Shown one piece after another: positions 1-8,491 of a stretch of 64,000 nucleotides of DNA; position 1 is the stretch's first letter, and every line of letters starts with the position of its first letter. The DNA lies in contig CAYNID010000004.1 in assembly GCA_964397425.1 (NCBI GenBank), forward strand, positions 1 through 64,000, given 5' to 3'. Source of the DNA: Hallerella sp964397425. GTDB lineage: Bacteria; Fibrobacterota; Fibrobacteria; Fibrobacterales; Fibrobacteraceae. The notes under the pieces were generated by a model. That model had not been told where the DNA came from and did not search any database. It worked only from the letters and a program-made list of their open reading frames with translations. Made by a program: the position numbers and the translations under genes.

Positions 1-146
1 GAGCTTCCCGTCCACAGCTCACAATTCCGCATTCCGAATTACGAATTCCGAATTATTCAAAACGGCTCGCCGTCCACAGCACAATTTCTCATTCCTCATT
101 ACTAATTCCTAATTTCTAACTCCACTCTCCTAATTCCACATCGCAG
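1..146. repeat. AT-rich low-complexity spacer with two diverged repeat copies
   Basis: No gene is seen here. A phrase starting CCGTCCACAGC near base 8 recurs, diverged, near base 70. Each copy is followed by runs of short words such as AATTCC and ATTCCTAATT. It lies just downstream of the leftward M15-like gene. The function is unknown and no clear terminator hairpin was found. Confidence 0.4.
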
Positions 147-785
147 TCACCGCCACCTTTCATTCGCATTGTACACTCCCCTCCGCAATTGTACATGCAA
201 ATGTTCATTTTCGCTCCCGATATCTTCGTGCAAAATGGTAAAACGGTCGTCAAGGCGCATTTTCACCACTTTTACCAGATTTTCACGCGTGTTCAAGCTG
301 CCAATGTCCTTGATGCGCAAATCGACAGCCGCACCGACGTAATGCGCCGAATTTGAAGCGTGACCGGAAAAATCATTTGCGCTGGTGATGATGGGACGAA
401 AAGAATTGTCTTCTACGGCATCTTGAAATGCGTCGACGATGATGATAATCGCCGAATCAATTTCCGGCCGAAGCGAAGACATATTGACGGAACCATCTTT
501 GGCAACCGTCAACGCCTGCGCGTTTCGGTGGATGACGCGCTGGTCTTCATCCCGCACCCGGTAAACGATTTTTGGGTTCGACCTCTCCCTTTTGTTTTTT
601 TCATTCAAATATTCATCTGAAATGTTTTCCAAAAAGGAGAAGTCCAAAGAATCGCATTTGACAAATAAAACAATGCCTCCGATAATCAGTAAAAACGGCA
701 AAAGTACGATGAATACTTTTATCGCAATACAACCTACAATAAGGGCCAGAATGATGCCTAGAATCGTAAACAGTATCGAAAGCAT
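147..785 (-). CDS. Membrane-anchored M15-like peptidase (D,D-carboxypeptidase/endolysin fold)
   Basis: A 212-aa protein with two hydrophobic N-terminal segments (about residues 1-42) followed by a soluble domain. That domain carries the M15/VanY-type zinc signature: SAHYVGAAVD (pattern SxHxxGxAxD) and, further on, NEHLHVQ, which supply the usual His/Asp/His ligands and catalytic Glu. The family cuts peptidoglycan peptides or acts as cell-wall D,D-peptidases. Here the domain would sit on the outer face of the inner membrane. The gene starts 49 bp after the radical SAM gene on the same strand, so it may be the last gene of the peptide-maturation operon. A role in cutting the modified peptide is possible, but cell-wall work is the default reading. 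Confidence 0.7.
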   Translation of the reverse strand: MLSILFTILGIILALIVGCIAIKVFIVLLPFLLIIGGIVLFVKCDSLDFSFLENISDEYLNEKNKRERSNPKIVYRVRDEDQRVIHRNAQALTVAKDGSVNMSSLRPEIDSAIIIIVDAFQDAVEDNSFRPIITSANDFSGHASNSAHYVGAAVDLRIKDIGSLNTRENLVKVVKMRLDDRFTILHEDIGSENEHLHVQLRRGVYNANERWR

Positions 786-834
786 GTTTACTATATAGCT
801 TTACTTTTTGCCAAAAATTGTCGATTTCAACAGA

Positions 835-2277
835 TTATTTATTTTTCTTCAACGCTTCGAGGACAAGCTTCCGGTTGAGAGCCGCCGCCTTGCAAAAATG
901 GGAAGCGACTTTCAAGCAATCACCACCGTTTTCGTTGAAATTGCGGACAAGGCACGGAGAGCAGAATTGCCTGTCTTCGCAGTCGTAACATTTCGAAATC
1001 GCAGATTTGGTAAGCCCGCGGAGCTTGTTCAACTGGGGAGACTTTTCCCAAATATCCTTGATAGGAGATTCCCGGACGTTTCCGCACGAAAGTCCCTGCC
1101 ACCCCGAACACGGATACACGATGCCGTCGCTCGCGATATTCAAGCTGTCCATGCCGACACCGCAAAACGGCTGCTTTCCCCATTCTTCACGGGAAATTTC
1201 CGGAACCGGCGTGTTGACCAAATCCAGGTAATCCTTGTCGAACTGGATGATGTCTTTCAAGAGCTCTTCCGTTTGCTCCATGCTCAGGCGTTCCGCCAGA
1301 TTGTCCGTGGTAAAATCGTAGCGCGCCATCATGACGTAGTCCGTTTGCGCTTTGCAGTTCCGCTCGTAGGCGTATTTCAGGACTTCCTTGTAGCTGTGGT
1401 AATTCGACTTCATCACCGGACAACTGATTTGAACGGGAATGTCCGCGGCGATAAGCGCTTCTATCGAGGCTTTCGTCTTTTCGCAACTTCCCGCCAGCTG
1501 CGTAATGTGATCGTGTTCTTCGGGATAAACGCTGTAAAGCGAAGTCTGGACCAGCCCCGGATTCGTCTCCTTTAAAACTTCGATCATTTTCGGCGTCAAC
1601 AGGGTGATATTCGAAAGGATGGTGAAGCTGAAATCGAGTTCGCGCGCCTTGCGCAAGATTTTTTCGGCATCCGGGAGGCAAAAGAACTCGCCGCCGGAAA
1701 GAGTCAGGGACAAAACGCCCAATTCATGCAATTGCAAGAGGACGTTTTCGATGACTTCATAGGGCAATACGACATTTTTCAGATGATGCGGAATGTAGCA
1801 GTGGATGCAGCGTTCATTGCAGCGGTTGGTCGTTTCGATTTGGCAACTGTGGATTCGCGGCGTTTTGCGGTATTCCGCGCCGAGAACCTCTTGCGTGTCG
1901 GCATAGCGCTTTTCATCGTCCGGATTCTGCACTGCATTGTATGTAAAGAGCGTCTTCGGATTTTCCGCATAACTGAAATGCGTATCCGCCGCGGCGCATT
2001 CTTCGGCAGAATCCCCTTTGACAAGGTAACGGTCGTTCACGAGGGATTCCAAAAATTCGCGGTAGTCGTCCGAAATGTCTTCGGGGGAAACGCCTTCAAA
2101 AAAGGCACAGGCTTTTTTCGCCAAGGTTTCAAGATTCTGCGGTTCGCGGCTCAAAGCGGAAAGGAACGCGATGCCCTCTTCCGTATAGGTGCGGTCATGC
2201 TTGGTCAGCTGGCTGTAAATGTAGCCGTAGGGTCCGATGGTGCGGACAAACGAATCGCGGGATAGGCGGTAAAACAT
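835..2277 (-). CDS. Radical SAM/SPASM peptide maturase with N-terminal PqqD-like region
   Basis: A 480-aa protein. Residues 1-90 resemble a PqqD-like precursor-recognition element. A radical SAM core follows, with CxxxCxxC at Cys153, Cys157 and Cys160, preceded by IETTNR and followed by the SGGE motif. The C-terminal part (about 370-465) is Cys-rich in the SPASM style (CGVGMDSLNI, YPCSGW, CYDCEDRQFCSPC), which would bind auxiliary Fe-S clusters. Such enzymes install thioether or other radical crosslinks in ribosomal peptides. An SD (GGAG) lies 6 nt before the ATG. A short Cys-containing peptide with the GSFAAGCP motif is encoded upstream in the same direction. The pairing recalls the group named FibroRumin in NCBIfam; that name is from memory and unchecked. 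Confidence 0.88.
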   Translation of the reverse strand: MFYRLSRDSFVRTIGPYGYIYSQLTKHDRTYTEEGIAFLSALSREPQNLETLAKKACAFFEGVSPEDISDDYREFLESLVNDRYLVKGDSAEECAAADTHFSYAENPKTLFTYNAVQNPDDEKRYADTQEVLGAEYRKTPRIHSCQIETTNRCNERCIHCYIPHHLKNVVLPYEVIENVLLQLHELGVLSLTLSGGEFFCLPDAEKILRKARELDFSFTILSNITLLTPKMIEVLKETNPGLVQTSLYSVYPEEHDHITQLAGSCEKTKASIEALIAADIPVQISCPVMKSNYHSYKEVLKYAYERNCKAQTDYVMMARYDFTTDNLAERLSMEQTEELLKDIIQFDKDYLDLVNTPVPEISREEWGKQPFCGVGMDSLNIASDGIVYPCSGWQGLSCGNVRESPIKDIWEKSPQLNKLRGLTKSAISKCYDCEDRQFCSPCLVRNFNENGGDCLKVASHFCKAAALNRKLVLEALKKNK

Positions 2278-2322
2278 GAGTGTCTCCAGATGTTTTTTGA
2301 TGCAAACGAATTTTACAGTATT

Positions 2323-3264
2323 TCAAAAACGCGCCCAGAATTGGCGGTAAAGGGTGGCGCCCCAATCGCCCGAACTCAATCCAAGAGAACCTGAATTGAT
2401 GTTTTTGTCTTTCAAATAGTTTTGGAGCTGAGGCAATACGGATTTGTGAATGTCCAGACAACGGATTTTGGACAAAAGAAGTTCGCCCGTATTTGCCATA
2501 TCGGGCATTTTTAACCCGGTAAAAATTTGGTCAAGGCTTTTTTCCGGGGCGCTATTATAAACGAAAGCCCCTTTCTGCAAATCCGAACGGGGATTGGCGA
2601 TTTGCATCCATTCGTCTTCGGATTCTTCCATCCAAATAATGGGAAATCCTTTCCACACGTCAAAATTCAAGGCTTCTTGATAATCCGAACCGGAAATTTT
2701 TCCCAATTCCTGTTGCACCTTTTGCATTTCTTTTTTATGGTTTCCCAGCAAAGTTGAAAAACGGGTCAAATCATTATTGGGTGTTTTCGCCCCTTTTCCA
2801 ACCGTCAAGCAATACACGGAAAAATAGGAATCCGTTTCAAAGCCGACGCAATTTTCATTTCCCAAAGAGGCGAAATAAAGAGCGATGTCAACATTTGAAG
2901 TCCAATCGACAAACGGAGTCGGAGCGCCATAATGTTGGCTTGTGGAGAAAACGCTGACATCAGTAACGACTTTGCAATATTTGTTGAGAAAAGTCGACCC
3001 ATTTTCTTTGAAGTAGTGTAAAAGGTTTTGCAAAAAACTATGATAATCGCCACAAGCGCAATTCAATTCCTTTACCAACCATTCACGCTGGGCCGACGCA
3101 TAGATTTTCCAAGAACCTTCCGCTTGACCGCGAAAATAGGTATTGACGGGATCAATATTTTTCAATTCGTTTAATTTTTCAAGAGCCTCTTTCAGAGTAT
3201 TAACTTGTTCATAATTATAGGCCTGTTTTTTTTCTTCAATCGTTTTAAAAATAGGGAGCTTCAT
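2323..3264 (-). CDS. FRG-domain protein
   Basis: A 313-aa protein with a clear FRG domain: the name-giving FRG at residues 44-46 (in YFRGQAEGSW), then QHYGAPTPFVDWTSN at about 108-123 and a following ALYFA. FRG proteins are widespread, often next to mobile or defence genes, and their biochemical activity is not settled. I chose the ATG at 3264 because AAGGA lies 8 nt upstream and the gene then starts 4 bp after the stop of the 81-aa gene; an in-frame ATG at 3282 would overlap it. The location between the precursor peptide and its maturase is unusual. It may be a passenger, a self-protection factor or a pathway component. Confidence 0.8.
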   Translation of the reverse strand: MKLPIFKTIEEKKQAYNYEQVNTLKEALEKLNELKNIDPVNTYFRGQAEGSWKIYASAQREWLVKELNCACGDYHSFLQNLLHYFKENGSTFLNKYCKVVTDVSVFSTSQHYGAPTPFVDWTSNVDIALYFASLGNENCVGFETDSYFSVYCLTVGKGAKTPNNDLTRFSTLLGNHKKEMQKVQQELGKISGSDYQEALNFDVWKGFPIIWMEESEDEWMQIANPRSDLQKGAFVYNSAPEKSLDQIFTGLKMPDMANTGELLLSKIRCLDIHKSVLPQLQNYLKDKNINSGSLGLSSGDWGATLYRQFWARF

Positions 3265-3268
3265 AACA

Positions 3269-3514
3269 TTAATCCTTTTCAAAATAATTGTTCAAATCTT
3301 GAATGCGCTTCATCTGCTTTTCGATATGCTCCGCAGAAAGACCTTTCGCTTTCAAGTGCGCTTTAAACGGCTCGCAAAACTCGCTCCAGGAATCAACGCC
3401 CGCATTCAAAGCTTCTTCCAGCACCTCGTTTGCAGCGCCGATTTCAGTGGGATGCCCCGCAAAGATGTTGTCTTCCAAACCAAAACAATTGGCTACATTT
3501 TCATTCCATGACAT
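3269..3514 (-). CDS. Hypothetical 81-aa protein in the peptide-maturation operon
   Basis: Acidic, predicted mostly helical, soluble, no signal peptide. The C-terminal half (HLKAKGLSAEHIEKQMKRI) looks like a short helical bundle. It sits between the precursor gene (100 bp upstream, across a hairpin) and the FRG gene (4 bp downstream), so it is probably translated with the FRG protein. I do not recognise a family. Possible roles are a small partner or antitoxin of the FRG protein, or a peptide chaperone; nothing in the sequence decides between them. Confidence 0.6.
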   Translation of the reverse strand: MSWNENVANCFGLEDNIFAGHPTEIGAANEVLEEALNAGVDSWSEFCEPFKAHLKAKGLSAEHIEKQMKRIQDLNNYFEKD

Positions 3515-3558
3515 AAATTACTTCTATTGTATGAGATAATTAAACTTTATTCAAAATC

Positions 3559-3604
3559 AAGAAAAGCAATTTGCCTGCACGTCCTTGACGCCCAAGCAAA
3601 TTGC
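3559..3604 (-). terminator. Hairpin with T-tract between precursor peptide and downstream operon
   Basis: Read on the minus strand, GCAATTTGC (3604-3596) pairs with GCAAATTGC (3574-3566), a 9-bp perfect stem, followed at once by TTTTCTT. It starts 11 nt after the precursor stop codon. Its position and shape suggest partial termination, giving more precursor than maturase mRNA. Confidence 0.65.
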
Positions 3605-3614
3605 AACACAAAGC

Positions 3615-3770
3615 TTACTTCGCCCTATCACACTGCTTGCAATAATTTGTTCCCCACCAAAAAGACTCCCCCGTGTCTTTCGCCGGGCACCCCGCAGCAA
3701 AGCTGCCTGTCGGATTGTTCTTGGCAACGAGTTGCGGCTTCTTGTAAGTCATTTTTTGCATTTTCTTCAT
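3615..3770 (-). CDS. Candidate RiPP precursor peptide (GSFAAGCP motif, 3 Cys)
   Basis: A 51-codon ORF, too short for usual ORF thresholds and covered by longer antisense frames. It has a good SD (GAGGTG, 4 nt before ATG). The leader is Lys-rich (starts MKKMQKMTYKKPQ) and leads into VAKNNPTGSFAAGCPAKDTG, then an aromatic stretch (FWWGTNYC) and a terminal CxxC. The cysteines are Cys28, Cys44 and Cys47. The leader, conserved-looking TGSFAAGCP block and Cys/Trp/Tyr-rich tail are typical of radical-SAM-modified peptides. The maturase lies downstream on the same strand. The modified residues and final activity cannot be read from the sequence. Confidence 0.82.
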   Translation of the reverse strand: MKKMQKMTYKKPQLVAKNNPTGSFAAGCPAKDTGESFWWGTNYCKQCDRAK

Positions 3771-3791
3771 TTTTCACCTCATTTGGTAATA

Positions 3792-3807
3792 TCACAGACG
3801 TCTGTGA
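3792..3807. promoter_or_regulatory. 16-bp perfect palindrome, likely operator
   Basis: TCACAGACGTCTGTGA is a perfect inverted repeat centred at 3799/3800. It lies 22 bp before the precursor start codon and 34 bp before the divergent HTH gene. This is the expected place for the binding site of the XRE-type regulator, controlling the peptide operon and possibly its own gene. No strong -35/-10 pair could be fixed on either side. Confidence 0.7.
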
Positions 3808-3841
3808 CAAAATTCACACGGCGACTTTCTAAATATGGGTT

Positions 3842-4135
3842 ATGAACAAGACCGTTTTCCCGTCAGAAATGGAGGACTCTATCCTCGCAGAAGCGGTCGC
3901 CACAGTCATTAAAAAGTATCGGCGGGAGCGCAATTTATCCCGCGACCAGATGGCGGTTCAACTTTCTTTACACAAAAACACCCTGTATGGCGTTGAAGTC
4001 GGCGTCAAACGCAAAAGCGGAACCTTTGGGCATACGCAGCTGACCCTTCCCAATTTCATCCGAATCGCCCAATTTTTCAAACAGAATCCGGGCCAGTTTT
4101 TAGAAGAAGTCCTGACCGAAGCGCGCCGTCATTGA
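3842..4135 (+). CDS. XRE-family HTH regulator
   Basis: A 97-aa protein with a helix-turn-helix of the Cro/C1 (XRE) type at about residues 23-75: KKYRRERNLSRDQMAVQLSL, then HKNTLYGVEVG and LTLPNFIRIAQFF. There is no extra ligand domain, so it probably binds DNA as a small dimer. It is transcribed away from the peptide-maturation operon and shares a 71-bp intergenic region that holds the 16-bp palindrome. The likely role is repression or activation of the precursor promoter plus autoregulation. Confidence 0.82.
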   Translation: MNKTVFPSEMEDSILAEAVATVIKKYRRERNLSRDQMAVQLSLHKNTLYGVEVGVKRKSGTFGHTQLTLPNFIRIAQFFKQNPGQFLEEVLTEARRH

Positions 4136-4168
4136 TTTTTTACATTTTCACTTTTATTTTTGTTTAAA

Positions 4169-4921
4169 TTATCGTAAAATCAACTTTCGCGCATTTTCGG
4201 AAGAAATCCGCTTCCAGGCATTTTCGCCGCCCAACCGCAGCGCCCACTTTTTCGTTTGCGCAATCCGCGCTTTCAAATAACGCGGCAAGGAACTTTTCAA
4301 GTATCTTCCCGGAATCGGCGTATCCGTTCCAAACAGAATCCGGTCAAAAAATTCTCTTTTCAACAATTCGGCAAGATCCCGGTGCGGCATAAACGCGGTA
4401 TCCACAAAGGCGTTCGGGCAATTTTCCAAAACCCGGACGGTTTCTCCGATGGGCCGTCCATGCGCTAGAATCACCGGAACACTCTCGAAGCGTTTGCATA
4501 TTCCCTCGTACATTCCCGCAAAGCAGGAATCCCGCTCGCCGGTGTGCAGCAGCACGGGAAGTTTCCGCTCCTTCGCCAGTTCAAAAATCCGGGCAAGCCC
4601 TTTGCCATCCGGCGGCCACGATTCCGAAACGCCGTGCACCTTGAATCCCCGAATGTCATCTTCCAAATACAGGGAAAGATCCTTCGACTTCGAAAGCATG
4701 GAATGCGTCACCCACAAAAAAGGATACGCCCTGCCATTCGACAGCTCCCACATCGCCGCGCGTTCTTCGCGCATGAACGCCGGATCGTCCGTCACAACGG
4801 CACTTGTGCTCGAATAGGCAAAATGCGTAATTCCCGAAAGGGAAAGCGTCCGCAAGATGCGCGGCGGCGTATAATAATCGTCAAAATATTGACCGAAATG
4901 AACGTGCGAATCAAAGATCAT
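4169..4921 (-). CDS. Amidohydrolase-family (TIM-barrel) metal-dependent hydrolase
   Basis: A 250-aa protein with the amidohydrolase-2 pattern: HVH at residues 6-8 (in DSHVHFG), LLHTGE, then AHGRP and FGTDTP near the C-terminus. These supply the usual His, His and Asp metal ligands. Members hydrolyse or decarboxylate small cyclic or aromatic substrates; the substrate cannot be inferred. Convergent with the HTH gene (33-bp gap, no clear hairpin) and 70 bp downstream of the SNF2 gene. No signal peptide, so cytosolic. Confidence 0.78.
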   Translation of the reverse strand: MIFDSHVHFGQYFDDYYTPPRILRTLSLSGITHFAYSSTSAVVTDDPAFMREERAAMWELSNGRAYPFLWVTHSMLSKSKDLSLYLEDDIRGFKVHGVSESWPPDGKGLARIFELAKERKLPVLLHTGERDSCFAGMYEGICKRFESVPVILAHGRPIGETVRVLENCPNAFVDTAFMPHRDLAELLKREFFDRILFGTDTPIPGRYLKSSLPRYLKARIAQTKKWALRLGGENAWKRISSENARKLILR

Positions 4922-4991
4922 CCAATTCCCCGAGGCATCAACAGGCGGTTTTCACAAATATAAATCCTTTGATCGTTTTTAGCGGACGCGT

Positions 4992-7900
4992 TCAGGATTT
5001 TCCAAGAGTGAACACTTCGCGGAGTTCATCGTCGGAAAGTTTTGTAATCCAGCTTTCGCCCGTCGCCACCGTCATATCCGAAATTTTCTTTTTGCTTTGA
5101 ATGATGTCGTTGATTTTTTCTTCGAACGAGTCTTTGGTGATCAAACGGTGAACGACCACGCGGCGGTTTTGCCCAATCCGATATGCGCGATCCGTCGCCT
5201 GCGATTCTACCGCCGGATTCCACCACAAATCATAATGGATGACCTGTGACGCCGCCGTCAAATTCAACCCGGTTCCGCCCGCTTTGAGCGAAAGAATCAG
5301 GATTTTGCTTTCCGGATTGTTTTCAAATTCAGAAATCACGCGTTCCCGCGCGCCGACAGAAACGCCGCCGTGGTAAAAAAGGGATTGCGCCTTCAACTGT
5401 TTCCGAATCACGTTTTGCAGGATTTCGCCCATTTCCGTAAATTGCGTAAAGACAAGGACCTTTTCGTCGGAATCCAGAATCGATTCCAGAATGTTCAGGA
5501 AAAGTTCCATTTTGCCGGAAAGCGCCGGGTCCAGGTTGCCGTCTTTTAAATACTGCGCCGGATGATTGCAAATCTGCTTTAAGGAAAGAATCAAGCGCAG
5601 AACGACTGCGCCGCGTTCAAAAGTCTGTTCGGGATTTTCCAAATTGAAATTCCCCAATTTTTCCATGGCGTTTTCAAACGTTTCCCGGTAAAGCTTTTCC
5701 TGTTCCGGGGAAAGCGCCGCCCAATCGTCCTGTTCGAGCTTTTCGGGAAGATCCGCGATGATGGATTTGTCCGTTTTGAGACGGCGCAGCAAAAAGGGCG
5801 CGGTGACTTTGCGGAAAAGTTCGGCGCGGTGCTTGTCCGCACGCTCCTGGATGGGCTTTTCAAATTCTTCGCGGAACGATTTTGCGCTGCCGAAAAATCC
5901 GCGGTTGCAAAAATCCATGATGCTCCAAAATTCCATGAGGCGGTTTTCAACGGGTGTTCCGCTCATGGCGATTTTGACCTGCGCCGAAACGGCCCGAACA
6001 GCGCGACTTTGCGAAGTTCCCGCATTCTTGATATTTTGCGCCTCATCAATGACAGCCAGCTGCCAGTCCATTCCGGACAGCTTTTCTTTGTCCGAGCGCA
6101 AAACGCCGTACGTGGTGACAAACACATCGGCTTCGCCGGTTTCCAAACGGCGCAAAGAGCCGTGGTAAATTTGGGCGCGAAGTTCCGGCGCAAACTTCGA
6201 AAGTTCCCGTTTCCAGTTTTGCAAGAGTCCCGTGGGGACGACTATCAACGCTTTGCGCTCTTCTAATGCGCCCTCGTTTTTCATCTGCTGCAGAAGGGCT
6301 ATCACCTGGAGCGTTTTCCCAAGCCCCATGTCATCGGCGATGATGCTGCCAAATCCCAGCCTGGAATTTCCGAGCATCCAGGCAAAACCGCGCTGTTGAT
6401 AAGGGCGAAGCTTCGCCCGGATTTGCGGCGGGACCGAAACCGCTTTTTCGTTTTCCTGCCGGAGCCTGTGAATTTCCGCAAGCGCATCGGGCGCGACTTC
6501 GACAGAGAGCCCTTCGAATTCCCCCGCCAGGGCGATTTGCAAAACCTGTATCGCAGGCACTTTGAAACGGTTGCGGAGACCTTCTTTCAAACGGTCCACA
6601 TCTTCTGCGGAAACGTAAAAATATTGCCCTTCGTCATAAAGCAAATCTTTGGATTCGGCGTACAGTTCCAGGAAGCGTTTTCCGTCCATGGACTTTTCGC
6701 CAATGGCAACGGTCCAGTTCAGCTGCAAGAGGTTTTCCAGCCGGCAAAATTTCGCCCGGGCCTTTTCTTTCGAACGCACGATTTGCGGGCGGGGCACGCC
6801 GCGGACAAGAGTTTCTATCCCCGATGGAAGCTCCATTCCAATGCACAACGCCCGAAACAGCGGAACGGATTCGTTCAAAAACCGGATTAAACGTTCTCCC
6901 GAAAGATGCAAATTGTCGTGCGCCTTTTGCGATACATATTCATCGTATCCCGGCAAATAGCCGCGCAGGGGCTGCAACGCCAACAAAACGCGACCGCGCT
7001 TTTCCGAAGAAAACCCCTGCGTCCACAGTTTTGAAAACGGGAAGACTTCTCCCGACGCCACGTCAACGACATCCAAATCCACGTCGACTTTTCCAAATCC
7101 CGCATCGGCTCCATTCACAAATGGCAAATATTTCGCCTCGGGAAGTTCATATCCGGAAAGCCATTCCAACAATTCGCCAATGTCTTTCGCCGCGCGGGGA
7201 GAACAGTCGAGAGTCGCTTCGCCGAAAAATGCATACAGGCGGTCATCTTTGAATTTTCGCTCCGGATTCGACCGCCGCATGTAAAGTGACAAAATGGCGA
7301 CAAGGAGTATTTCCGCCGCATTCCGGGTCATCTTTCCGGGAGCTTCCATTTCGGACCTGACGAACTTCGCCGGCAGCCGTTTCTGCAAACGCGAAATGGC
7401 TTCGCGGACTTCGGGGACAAACCGTTGCGGCATCCAGAAAATTTGCGCCGTCTTTTTGTTCGTCGTAAACAGTTTTGGGTACACCGCGCCGCAATTCAAT
7501 ATTTCAAGAGCGGTCAAACGGGCGTCGTTCAAAAGCCGGAACGACGCGTCCACCCGGGAAATCCCCATCGGGCCTTCCACGGAAAGTGCGTCCAGCGCCC
7601 ATTCCAACGGGATGTTTCCGAACATCCAACGGTTTTCTCCCGCATAACGGACCACTCCGGATTCTGTCAAATCCACCGATTTTTCCGGATACCGCTCAAA
7701 GCGTTCTTCAAAAAGCGAAAGCATCGCGTTCCGGTAAGCGGCAACAAAGTCTTCGGGGAACAGGGCGTTCGCCGATACGGCATAAGTCATCGCTTTTTTG
7801 ACGTCGGCGATTTTCGATTTTTCATGTTCGAAAACTTCGGGCACGGACTCCGGACCTTCGCAGGGAACCAGTTCAAAAAAATCCGAGAACACGGGAACGA

Positions 7901-8435
7901 CGACGGAATCTGCAGGGAGTTCGCTTTCCCAGGCGGGCTGCGCACATTGCTCCGCGATTTGCCCAACATCCAGTCCGCGGATCCGGAAAAGCAAAAACGG
8001 GTTCCGTTCTACTTTTTTTCCGATTCCATGCAAAGCCGCGTAGGCGTGAGCGCACATTCCCCGCATTCCGCAGCCACATTTCACGGAGAATTTGACGCCC
8101 GGTCCGGGCAAAAGCCTTACGCCAGCCCGCAACGCCAAATCCAAAGTTTCTTTCGGTTCAAGATGGTGCGCCAACGATTCGAGGAGTTTGGGGGCGGCAT
8201 TCAAAGCGTCCATCAATGCGGATTCTTCGCCGTCAGAAAACCGCGAAAGCATCAACACGCATTTTTGACTGGTCCAATTTTTGTCCGCCTCGCAAACGGA
8301 GGCTTCTACCGTTCGCCCGGAAATTTTGATTTCCACGGAGCGGAACACGGAACGCGCATAAGTCGGGAACGCCCGTTCCACGGCCTCTCTCCATTTATCA
8401 CCCCAAGAAAAACGCCTTGCAGAATCGAACGTCAT
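4992..8435 (-). CDS. SNF2-family helicase with N-terminal SWIM zinc finger
   Basis: About 1147 aa from the ATG at 8435; frames further upstream use TTG or GTG. A SWIM-type zinc finger (KCGCGMRGMCAHAY) lies near residues 120-135. The C-terminal half holds the SNF2 motor: DDMGLGKT near 697-705, IDEAQ, SGTPVENRLMEFWSI, then helicase-C motifs LSLKAGGTGLNLTAAS and DRAYRIGQ. The layout matches bacterial SWIM-SNF2 (RapA/HepA-like) ATPases that translocate on DNA. Complete, with no missing motif. It is followed by the amidohydrolase and preceded by a zinc-ribbon gene. A housekeeping DNA-remodelling role is likely; a defence role is not indicated by the neighbours. Confidence 0.9.
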   Translation of the reverse strand: MTFDSARRFSWGDKWREAVERAFPTYARSVFRSVEIKISGRTVEASVCEADKNWTSQKCVLMLSRFSDGEESALMDALNAAPKLLESLAHHLEPKETLDLALRAGVRLLPGPGVKFSVKCGCGMRGMCAHAYAALHGIGKKVERNPFLLFRIRGLDVGQIAEQCAQPAWESELPADSVVVPVFSDFFELVPCEGPESVPEVFEHEKSKIADVKKAMTYAVSANALFPEDFVAAYRNAMLSLFEERFERYPEKSVDLTESGVVRYAGENRWMFGNIPLEWALDALSVEGPMGISRVDASFRLLNDARLTALEILNCGAVYPKLFTTNKKTAQIFWMPQRFVPEVREAISRLQKRLPAKFVRSEMEAPGKMTRNAAEILLVAILSLYMRRSNPERKFKDDRLYAFFGEATLDCSPRAAKDIGELLEWLSGYELPEAKYLPFVNGADAGFGKVDVDLDVVDVASGEVFPFSKLWTQGFSSEKRGRVLLALQPLRGYLPGYDEYVSQKAHDNLHLSGERLIRFLNESVPLFRALCIGMELPSGIETLVRGVPRPQIVRSKEKARAKFCRLENLLQLNWTVAIGEKSMDGKRFLELYAESKDLLYDEGQYFYVSAEDVDRLKEGLRNRFKVPAIQVLQIALAGEFEGLSVEVAPDALAEIHRLRQENEKAVSVPPQIRAKLRPYQQRGFAWMLGNSRLGFGSIIADDMGLGKTLQVIALLQQMKNEGALEERKALIVVPTGLLQNWKRELSKFAPELRAQIYHGSLRRLETGEADVFVTTYGVLRSDKEKLSGMDWQLAVIDEAQNIKNAGTSQSRAVRAVSAQVKIAMSGTPVENRLMEFWSIMDFCNRGFFGSAKSFREEFEKPIQERADKHRAELFRKVTAPFLLRRLKTDKSIIADLPEKLEQDDWAALSPEQEKLYRETFENAMEKLGNFNLENPEQTFERGAVVLRLILSLKQICNHPAQYLKDGNLDPALSGKMELFLNILESILDSDEKVLVFTQFTEMGEILQNVIRKQLKAQSLFYHGGVSVGARERVISEFENNPESKILILSLKAGGTGLNLTAASQVIHYDLWWNPAVESQATDRAYRIGQNRRVVVHRLITKDSFEEKINDIIQSKKKISDMTVATGESWITKLSDDELREVFTLGKS

Positions 8436-8491
8436 CACCGGCAAAGTTAGAAAAATTTCCAGCCGGCCCAGAACCTTTCGCCCACAAAAAG

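Noticed and set aside
7425..8450. 341-codon plus-strand frame opposite the SNF2 gene
   Set aside because: Low-complexity Arg/Phe/His-rich translation typical of an antisense shadow; the SNF2/SWIM gene on the other strand explains the region.
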